Shown one piece after another: positions 55,401 through 64,000 of a stretch of 64,000 nucleotides of DNA. The DNA lies in the NCBI GenBank assembly GCA_027886175.1, contig JAJNNQ010000031.1:2084501-2148500 (forward strand). Reading direction: 5' to 3'. A model generated the notes under the pieces. That model was not told the DNA's origin and did not search any database. It was given only the letters and a program-made list of their open reading frames with translations. Origin of the DNA: Phylloscopus collybita. Its lineage: Eukaryota > Chordata > Aves > Passeriformes > Phylloscopidae. Positions within the stretch are counted from its first letter, which is position 1, and every line of letters starts with the position of its first letter. Both the position numbers and the translations under genes were made by a program.

Positions 55401-57460
55401 AAATGAGGCTTCATTGTTAGCAACCCAGCCCAAAATTTCAGCCTTCTCCCCTCTCCGAGGGGTGTTCTGACCCATCACTGATTGCGCCGTTATTATCCCT
55501 CCTCAATTAATGAACCCCGTTTTTTTCCCCGCTGTAATGCCATGTTTTCACCCCCCCACAAATAATTTAACATGTGCACATAGCAGTTAATGAACAACCA
55601 TGTGTTATTTTTCCAGCCCTGGGTGAGGCCATGGAAGGGCTCCCTTCCCCTGGCAGTTCACCCAGAGTTCGTCCCAGTTTTTTATTTCCCGACCCGCACG
55701 TGAATTCCCGTTTGGCACAAGGCACCAAAAATATTCCAGGGAAGCCACAAAAGGAGAGGAGGCTTAGGAGGACAACACCTCTGCTTTCCACAATTCCAAA
55801 GAGCATGTCTCAAACCGGGCTGGAGAAGATGCCACGGCGACCCACCAAAGGGAAATAACTGGGAATTGGGAATGGCCAAGCCATTCCCAACTGTACGATT
55901 CCGACACCTCCGTAAAATCTAATGACCAACGACCCGAGCCCCGTACAAGGATCCTTTAGATAAGTACCTCGTTCTCATTTTTATCTCGATAAAGTAGCTG
56001 ATGTTTGTGTGAATCCAGGTTTATCTGAGTCAGATTCTACATCAAAATAAAATAAGAGTTTCGTGTCCTATCTTATTATTTCTGCTGCCACCCTTTGCTC
56101 CATAAGTAACAGATTTTGCCGTAAATCTCTTTGCAGGAATTGCCATATTAGTTATATTTAAAGAGCAAAAATCATCTGGTTTTGTATTTTCTGTCCTGTG
56201 ACAACAAAATTCAAATAGTTTCCTCCAAAAGCTTTGCTCAAAGTTATCCCACTCCAGTTTTAATGTGTATTTTATTTGGTATAAATTAGAAAAGCTACGT
56301 ATCATTAAATAATACGAAACAAACCCAAATGAGGACTGACCAATTAATGTACTTTCAGCTGTCTGGTTAATCCGTGGAGTAAACAAATCCTCAATTCATG
56401 AAGATTTTCATTAGTTTTTCCAGAAAAACAAAACCCAGCAGAACCCAAAACAAACCTTCTGCTCTATAAGGATTTCCGACGTAATTTGAATTCCAGGACC
56501 GATTAATTACCACTTTTCCTCCCAGAAAAAGACATTCATTTCTTTAATTTTTGCAACTTGATGATGAAAAAAAAAAAGGCTAATTAAAAGAAAACTCATC
56601 CCCAGTGTGATGGGAAGCTGTAAAAACACCATCCCCACTTTAGCCACCACTGCCAGGTTGGTTTCAAACTTCCAACAACACAATGAGGGGTCTCAGTGGA
56701 TATTCCTGAGATGGAAATTTTGGATTTCTCCCTGTTTTTTTAATCACAGAAATGTCCTGGAAAGCTGAGCAGTGTAGGTACCTTCCCAAAGAAAATTCTT
56801 TACCCTTGTGCAAGAAGTCACTCCTTTTCATTTATGTCATTACAATTTACAGATGGACAAAATGCTCTGAATAACTGAATCGATTTTAATTTTAATCCAT
56901 TTTTTTTTTCCTGAAGCTAAAATGAACAATTTTGCTGCTCCAAGTTCAGTTTGGAGGAAATTATTTATAAAGTGCATTAACTGCAGAAAACTCCAGGAAT
57001 GAAGCAGGGAGATTTCACTCCCCCAGCACCCATTTCCTTGTATATTTAATTTTTCATTCAATTTTTACACAAGTCCTTCACCCTCCCTGCATTTCACCTG
57101 CAGATAAACACTGCCAATCCATTTCAGTGTGTGTTTATCACATAATGAAAAGTATGGGCACAACACAACTTTATAAAGAAAAAATCCTGTTATATTCCAC
57201 AGTTAAACAGGAAAAATATTCCCGTGATCCATAATTGTCTGCCAGCAGGTCAGAAAGCTGAGGCACACATTTATATTTATTTTTAGTAAGAGTAAATAGA
57301 TAATGTAGTATTTATTTAATAAATTAAATTAATTTTATTAATAAATGAAATAAATCAAGCTTCTCAACAATTCTGCCAGCAGAGAACCAGGCTTTCATCC
57401 TCATGGATTTCACCCCAAAACAAACCTCATAATTTTTAAGCAATGTCAGAAAAGGAAATT
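55401..57460. other. Gene-free stretch
   Basis: AT-rich unique sequence with TTAATTA-type motifs. No exon or repeat recognised. It may hold conserved noncoding elements. Confidence 0.45.
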
Positions 57461-57466
57461 TTTTTG

Positions 57467-57645
57467 GTGGTTTGTTTTTTTTTCTGTTATTTTGGTGGGG
57501 GTTAGGTTTTTTATTTTGTTTTGGTGGGGGGTTTTTTGTTTTGTTGTTTTTGGGGGTTTTTTTTTTTGGTTTTTTTGTGGTTTTTTGGTGTGTTTTTTTT
57601 TTTTTTTCTTTTTTTTTCTTTTTTTTTTTTTTTTTCTTTTTAAAT
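57467..57645. repeat. T/G low-complexity tract
   Basis: Runs of TTTTGGTGGGGGGTTTTTTG and then pure T with single C. Phe/Gly-rich ORFs here are compositional. Confidence 0.93.
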
Positions 57646-58164
57646 CTAATTGTTGCTTCAACCCACCAGAAGTAATTCCCTGGAGCTCATGGATTATTTG
57701 CTGTGTTTATTCAGGGTTAAGTGCAAGTAACAACAGTGCCAAAGGATAGAAAAAGTGAATTTCCCTGAAACTACAGTGCCTGGATAGCACGAATCTTTCC
57801 AAAATAACAGCATTTTACTCACAATAAGCAGAATATTTCTGGTTTGTGGCCGGCATGAATAAAGCTTCCTAAAAAAAATGGGCTCGGGCAAAAAGAGGCA
57901 GGAAAATAATTGAGGATCTTCCTGAAATGCTCCTGAGATAAATCCTGGGCCATCACCCAGTGGCCATGAGAATGGAACACCCTGGTTTGGGTAATTTAAA
58001 AATAATAAAAAAATTTAAAAAAATCAAAATCAGGGGAGTGAAGCACAATAAACACAGCCAGGACAAAGGGCTGGACATTGCCTGAGATCAGCAGGGAGAG
58101 GGAACAGGAGCTGAGGTGGGAAGGGAACGGGATGTTTGGGATGGGGACAAACCCAAGTGCTGTG

Positions 58165-58465
58165 AACAATTTTTATGGGATCCCAGACTGGTTTGGGTTG
58201 GAAAGGACCTTGAAGCTCATCCCATGGGCAGGGACACCTCCCACTATCCCAGGTTGCTCCAACCTGGCCTTGGACACTCCCAGGGATCCCAGGGCAGCCA
58301 CAGCTTCTCTGGGAATTCCAGCCCAGCCAAGAATTCCTTCCCAAAATCCCATCCCTTCCTGCCCTCTGGCAGTGGGAGCCATTCCCTGTGTCCTGTCCCT
58401 CCAGCCCTTGTCCAAATTCCCTCTCCAGTTCTCCTGGAGCCCCTTCAGGCCCTGGAAGTACCACA
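58165..58465 (-). mobile_element. CR1 LINE 3' fragment
   Basis: TGGTTTGGGTTGGAAAGGAC, CACTATCCCAGGTTGCTCC, CCTGTGTCCTGTCCCTCC, GGAGCCCCTTCAGGCCCTGG in antisense order. It carries no 41-bp expansion and breaks off where the expansions sit in two other copies. Confidence 0.9.
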
Positions 58466-59340
58466 TCTCTTTCCACCTCACCCCGTAAGCAAATGAGGAA
58501 AAGAGAAGATTTTTGTGGCACATCAATTAAAACCTATCCCCTCCTCGGTGTTAATTAAAGTTTAAACCTCTCCTCATCTGCCCTGCTTCCTGCTGGACGC
58601 AAATATCTCATCCCCTTGGCATTACAAAGTCCACTTTCCCAAGGTTTGAGGTTTTTTTGGAATAGCACCAGGAATTCAGGAGTCTGCCAGCTCAGAGATG
58701 ATATCTCATACAAAGAATCCCTCAAAATCGTGCTCCAACTCATCTGCCTCACACACTCACCCCCAGAACATGCTAAAAGCACAAAAGCTTTTCAGAATGT
58801 GCCCCCTCTGATTTCACTTGTGGCTTCACTTCCCCTCACGGATCACCTGGAATTCCGCCGGCCGCGATCCGTCCGTAACTCGCGTGGTGCCACCGCCAAC
58901 GTTCTCCCTGTGATTTACTGTTTTCATCTTCACTCTCAGCCCGCCCCAAAACTCGAGGAGGAATCCCTCTCTCCATGTTGAAAATGCACAGATTTTCAGC
59001 TGCCAGTTTCTCACCAATTTCCATGCTGCCAGTAACAAATGCCACTGCAAAAAACGACCCTACGAGGGCACCTCTTCCTGCTTTTTCCTGGGAGAAGAAC
59101 ACTTCCATGTTTTACCCCAATGGAATATTTGCCACAAAATAAAACCCTTGAAATCTGAACCAAAGGTTTGTAGTTTGCTTTCCAACTCAAGCACGTGGCT
59201 GACGTTGTTATATTTTATTTTGATTTTTATTTTTAGCTCCCTAATCATCGGGAAACCACCTCCAGAAGGTTGAAGGAACCTTGGGAATACCAAAGGATTG
59301 CCCCTGGATCAGCACAGCCTATGCAAGACAGAGCAGAGAG
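58466..59340. other. Gene-free stretch
   Basis: Nothing recognised beyond short overlapping ORFs. Confidence 0.45.
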
Positions 59341-59342
59341 CA

Positions 59343-59597
59343 CAATCTGGCCAGCCCAGACCATTACAGAAAAGAAAAAAAATTAAATTAAATCAGCCTA
59401 GATTAAAGTATGGTAGAAATTTTCTCCCTAAAGCCAATGGACTAACTAGAAAATGGGCTGGAAGTTCAAAAATCTGGCCAGCCCAGAACATTACAGAAAA
59501 GAAAAAAAAATTAAATTAAATCAGCCTAGACTAAAGTATGAGAGAAATTTACTCCCTAAAGCCAACAGACTAACTAGAAAATGGGCTGGAAATTTGA
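59343..59597 (+). repeat. 127-bp tandem duplication, two copies
   Basis: Both copies contain CTGGCCAGCCCAGA, CATTACAGAAAAGAAAAAAA, TTAAATTAAATCAGCCTAGA and ACTAACTAGAAAATGGGCTG. Only a few differences, so it is fairly recent. Confidence 0.93.
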
Positions 59598-60171
59598 AAG
59601 TCCCACAGGTCCAAAGGATACATGTGAACAGGTGTGATAAAAGGAATTCCAAATTATTTTCCATGCCACTATTTTAATTAATTTATTTTTTTAAAAAATA
59701 TGTCACTGAGGTCTCATGAAAAAAATCAGTCAGGTCAAGATTCCTTTAGGGAATGATGGCCTTTCCAAGGATATTATAGATTAAAAAATAGATTTCTTGG
59801 AAATACCAATGACCAGGCTCTCACCAACAGACAGAGTTTTTGGCACTGAAACACTGATTTGATTTCCATGATGTCTAGTTATGCAAATACCTCGAACTAA
59901 TAAGGGAAGAAAGATATTTAGAAAAAAAATATTCTTTTTCTTTTTTTTTTTTCTGGAAGCTCCAAGCACTGAGCACTTCCAGCCAGCTCAGGAGTGAGGT
60001 CAGCTCTGGTCAGAAGTGGGAATGAAGGCCTGGAGTTGGCAGTGCCAATGGGTCAGAGCTGGTTCCAATGATTTTATAGGAAAATATTATAATTTATTAT
60101 CATATCTAAGCACGTATTATTACAATTACCCTATATTTTAATGCCATAATTCATATTATAATATAAAATCA
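59598..60171. other. Gene-free stretch
   Basis: AT-rich; contains a T-run at 59938-59953. Nothing recognised. Confidence 0.45.
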
Positions 60172-60335
60172 GAGAATCATGGAATGTTTGGGTTGGAAGG
60201 GAATTAAAATTCATCCTGTTCCACCCCCTGCCATGGGCAGGGACACCTTCCACTATCCCAGGCTGCTCCAAGCTCCATCCAGCCTGGCCTTGGACACTTC
60301 CAGGGATCCAGGGGCAGCCACAACTTTTGACTTTA
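60172..60335 (-). mobile_element. CR1 LINE 3' fragment
   Basis: AGAGAATCATGGAATG, GTTTGGGTTGGAAGGGAAT, GCCATGGGCAGGGACACC and GGCCTTGGACACTTCCAGG, antisense. Confidence 0.9.
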
Positions 60336-61397
60336 AACTGAGAGAGAGCAGGATTAGATGGGATATTGGGGGAAAATCCTCCCCTGTGAGGGTGGTGAGG
60401 CCCTGGCCCAGGCTGCCCAGTGGAAGTCGGGAAAGTTTGCTAATATATTTCGAAATAAATTACTCCAAAACCACGTGGAAAGCAGAAATTCCCAGGAGAA
60501 GACACTTCAGCTGCTCTGTTTTCCTTTAAATCAGCAGGAAAGCTCCCCCTGGCCTCAAATCCCACCTCCATGAGGACACTGAGGCCCTGAGTTGGGGACA
60601 GGAGCATCCTCCTGCACAGGCTGAGTGGGAGCAGCTCCCACAGGACCCAGATCCTGCAGGAAGCCTGAAACTCCCCCAAAAACCTGGCCCCTCCTACCCA
60701 TAAATTCATTGTTGAGGCCACAGCTCTGAGCACCACAGTTCCTGAATTAATTTAATTTGGGCTCCCAAGCACTGGAGCCCAACCAGAGCAGTCCCAGCTC
60801 CCCCTCTGCCATCCAGGTGCATCACCTTCTCCATAAAAACCCTTCCCAAATGAAAAAGTGGTTTAAAAATGTACCTTTCTGTAGAGGACAGGGAACCAAA
60901 GAGCTCCAGAGCAGCAGGATGAGGTGAGCAGGACCAAGCCAGGGGCCAGGATCTCCCTGAGCTCCTTTGAAGTCACCCAGCAGCAGGAGAAGCACCAGGA
61001 ATTAATTTGGGAGCAGTTTCCCACCTCTGCTCAGCTGTCTGCTCTTTCTTTTGTTTACCAGAACGACATGGCCAAAAGCATTGCTCCAGGTCAAAATGTC
61101 AGGGAAATAAATTTAAAAAAAATAACAGAGGTTTGAACAGTTTGGTTTTGTGTTTATAATCCAGGTATTCTCCTCCATTATTAACAGACAAGCAGGAAAG
61201 GTCTCATTCCCTCATCACAGGGAATCTGTTTTTTCCATACCTGCACACTTGAAATCCTAAAATTTTGCCCAGCCTGGCCATGAAAGCTGTTTGCCTCAGA
61301 ATAGAAAATGATCCATGATTTAAGTCTTCCCTTTATAGCTTTTTTTTTAGTAAATAATAATTTAAAAATGCCAAAAGTAAAATAATAAAAATAAAGT
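60336..61397. other. Gene-free stretch
   Basis: No exon or repeat recognised. Confidence 0.45.
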
Positions 61398-61502
61398 AAA
61401 ATTCCAAGGCCAGGTTAGACAGGGCTTGGAGCAACCTGGGATAGTGGGAGGTGCCCGTGGCTGGGGTTGGAATGGGATGGGCTTTAAGATCCCTTCCTAA
61501 AT
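61398..61502 (+). mobile_element. CR1 LINE 3' fragment
   Basis: CCAAGGCCAGGTTAGACAGG, GAGCAACCTGGGATAGTGGG and GATGGGCTTTAAGATCCCTT, sense orientation. Confidence 0.88.
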
Positions 61503-62214
61503 TTATGGAAGGCAGCACATTCACCTCTCATGGCTACAATTCCCTGATAAATCAGCAGATCCCAGCCCAGCTGGAGGCACCACTCTGGGAGATCAGGTGG
61601 ATTTTCAGCCCCAACAGCCACAGAGGGGCAAAACCCAAAACTTCCCCACCCTGGGCTTGCTCACCCTCTGGAACCCTGATCACAGCTCAGAAAAATCCAT
61701 TTTTCATCTCGAAGCGGAAGAGAAGAAATAAAAAAAAAAAACGTGCTGTACAACCTTGTCCTGTTGTGACAGCCGTGCAGATATTTCATATTTTTCATTT
61801 TTTATCAGGGGCTGGTTTGTGGAGCTCGGAGCCACGTTCTGTGCCAGAGGTATGAGGTCATGGAGCTGAAGCTCTGACTCCCTGCCAGCTTGGAGCTGTG
61901 ATATTAAAAGAAGCCAAAATGAGCTTCCTGTGCAAAACTGGGAACAAAAGAGCATTTTTCCAGATCTGCCCTGAGGGTTCATAGGAATCTCCATGTCCAG
62001 CTCCAGGCACAGCTCCCATCTTATCACACCATCAGCTCCTGCAGGCACGGAGCAGAAATCAGTGTGGGCTCCTCTGGGATGTGTCTGTGTTTAAATCAGA
62101 GACACCCAGAGATCCTGGCAGAAGCTCCCAGCTCAGACATTCCCAACAAACCTGGAGCACATGGAATGGGGTGGAAGATGCAGCCTCCAACCACAGCTGG
62201 AGACACAATGGACT
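61503..62214. other. Gene-free stretch
   Basis: No exon or repeat recognised. Confidence 0.45.
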
Positions 62215-62722
62215 CTGTGACCATGGAATGCTTTGGATCATCCCATCCCACCCCTGCCATGGCAGGGACAATTTCCACTACCCCAGGCTGCTCCAGACTG
62301 GCCCTGGACACTTCCAGGGATCCAGGGACAGCCACAGCTGCTCTGGGAATTCCAGCCCAGCCAGGAATTCCCAATTCCCAATCTCCCAGCCAGCCCTGCC
62401 CTCTGGCACTGGGAGCCATTCCCTGTGTCCTGTCCCTCCAGCCCTGGTCCCCAGCCCCTCTGCAGCTCTCCTGGAGCCCCTTCAGGCCCTGCCAGGGGCT
62501 GGGAGCTCTCCCTGGAGCCTTCCCTTCTCCAGGGGAACATTCCCAGCTCTCCCTGGAGCCTTCCCTTCTCCAGGGGAACATTCCCAGCTCTCCCAGCCTG
62601 GCTCCAGAGGGGCTCCAGCCCTGGAGCATCTCCCTGACCTCCTCTGTACCTGCTCCAGCACCTTCTGATGTTGGACCCAGAGCTGGAGGCAGCTCTGCAG
62701 GTGGGGTCTCACCTGAGGGATG
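62215..62722 (-). mobile_element. CR1 LINE 3' fragment with two copies of the 41-bp unit
   Basis: Same CR1 subfamily as 11709-12520. The segment CCCTGGAGCCTTCCCTTCTC occurs only twice here (62508-62592) and the element continues into CCCAGCCTGGCTCCAG and GGACCCAGAGCTGGAGGCAG. Confidence 0.92.
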
Positions 62723-64000
62723 ATTCAAATTCTCACCCCACTATCCCCAGGACTGGCCACGGAAGGTTCCACCCATGAAGGGCTGGACTCAGGAGATTTC
62801 CCTCTCCCCACCCGCAGCCAAAGACCTGAGGATGGTGACGTTTTCTTTGAACAACCTCAGTGCTTGATTTTACACATCAGATGCCCAAAACAAATTCAGG
62901 GAGCGCTGTGTTGTCAGGTCGGGTGAGCTGCAGGAATTTGGGATTTGAAAAGAACAAGCAGATATTAAATTCTCACCCATAACACTTAAAAATAACATGA
63001 AAAAAAAAATCCAACAAACAAACAGAGCTCAGACAGACCCTGCTGACAGCTGCTGGAAGCACATGGAATCTTTTCAGGACAGATCACCTTGAAAATAATC
63101 CTCCCTCCAGAAAGCTTCTGGTGCCCAACCACATCCACTGTGCTCAGAGAAACACAGCAGGGACTGTGAGGAAAAAATTCCCTTGGAAAAGCCATGGTAA
63201 TGTCAATTATGGAATGGTTTGGGTGGGAGAGAATTCTCTAATTCCAACCCTCCCCCGTGGGTGTTGATCAGAAAGAAAAACTGAAGGTAAAGACTGGCAT
63301 CAGTGAACACAGCTATCAGGAATTTTAGGCCAAACAGGACAAAACTAAACTGGGTGGTTGGGAATTGCTCTCATTTCCTGAAGTTGCAGGATGCAAACCA
63401 GCAGGCAGCTGTGGGATCAGCCTCGGGAATGAGGCCTTCGCTCCCAAACCCATCAAACTGTCCTTGGGACCACAAATGCCAGTCTGGATTTGGATTTTTA
63501 TTTTTCTATCACCTGAGAGTTTAGGAAACACCAGAGTCTTCCCTGCCTCCTAGGAAAGCCACGTTTTACTGCAAGTTACCACATTTTTTAAACAGAAATT
63601 ACAGGTAAAGTGTCTGCTAAAGCCATCCCCACAGCTTGCCCTGTTGGGTAAATAAAAGCTCAGTTCCTCTCCTTGACTCCGAGCCAAGAATCCATGGGGA
63701 AGATGCTCCAGTGTCCACAAAACTCTGTGAAAATCCCACACTTGATATAAAGATGGACCAATTTCTTTGTCCTGAGATGTTTTTCCTTTCACACAAGCCA
63801 CACAAAAACCTTGCTGCAAGACTTGAAAACCCCTTCCCGCAGAGGTTTCAGGTGTTTCACCTTCCCATAAAACATCCTCTGGATTGATGCTGGATACAAG
63901 GATAAATAACCTTGGATTGGGACTGGAACTGGAATTATCCCAGCAACAAGTGTGGCTATAATGTTGCTTCTGCTTTTGGGACCTCAGCATAATCCTCACG
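62723..64000. other. Right edge, gene-free except a short CR1 piece
   Basis: 63207-63262 (ATGGAATGGTTTGGGTGGG) is a short antisense CR1 piece. No exon recognised in the rest. Confidence 0.45.

Overview
The window looks like nuclear DNA of a bird, most likely a songbird. Two vertebrate genes are recognisable exon by exon. CR1-type LINE 3' fragments are scattered throughout, solo LTRs with clean 5-bp target duplications are present, introns are short, and GC-rich minisatellites are abundant. The species cannot be named from sequence alone.

Layout: positions 1-13,900 are gene-free flank. They hold a 24-bp minisatellite, CR1 fragments, a large inverted duplication (arms 7,232-7,757 and 8,602-9,119), a solo LTR (10,281-10,845) and a CR1 copy whose internal 41-bp segment has expanded about 11-fold. 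A CpG island (about 13,930-14,760) starts MMADHC on the + strand. Its seven coding exons (14,784-26,410) join in phase to a 296-residue protein, the length of human MMADHC, with M62, M116 and Cys261 at the human positions. Its introns carry a 2-kb 42-bp minisatellite ending about 45 bp before exon 4, an AT-rich hairpin, another minisatellite, a second solo LTR and part of an older LTR.

Positions 26,900-38,200 lie between two convergent genes. This stretch is mostly tandem and AT-rich DNA: a roughly 340-380 bp macrosatellite, (TTTTA)n arrays with inner TTTCA runs, and a CR1 with a 45-bp internal expansion. LYPD6 follows on the - strand. Four coding exons (47,217 down to 38,982) give a 180-residue secreted Ly6/uPAR protein. 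The tail-to-tail arrangement of LYPD6 and MMADHC matches the human neighbourhood as I recall it. The last LYPD6 exon is wedged between two minisatellites, and its stop codon lies inside one of them. The acceptor of the third coding exon, with about 30 exonic bases, is present in five tandem copies. Positions 47,261-64,000 are upstream sequence or 5' intron of LYPD6. They hold a 381-bp tandem repeat, old LTR and CR1 pieces, and two GC-rich patches that could be upstream exons or promoters.

MMADHC is a cytosolic and mitochondrial vitamin B12 trafficking factor. LYPD6 is a predicted membrane-anchored Wnt and nicotinic-receptor modulator. They are unrelated in function and are neighbours only by ancient linkage. 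The most unusual material is where tandem repeats have grown into exon borders: the five-fold LYPD6 acceptor duplication, the repeat-encoded LYPD6 C-terminus, and arrays abutting splice acceptors in both genes.
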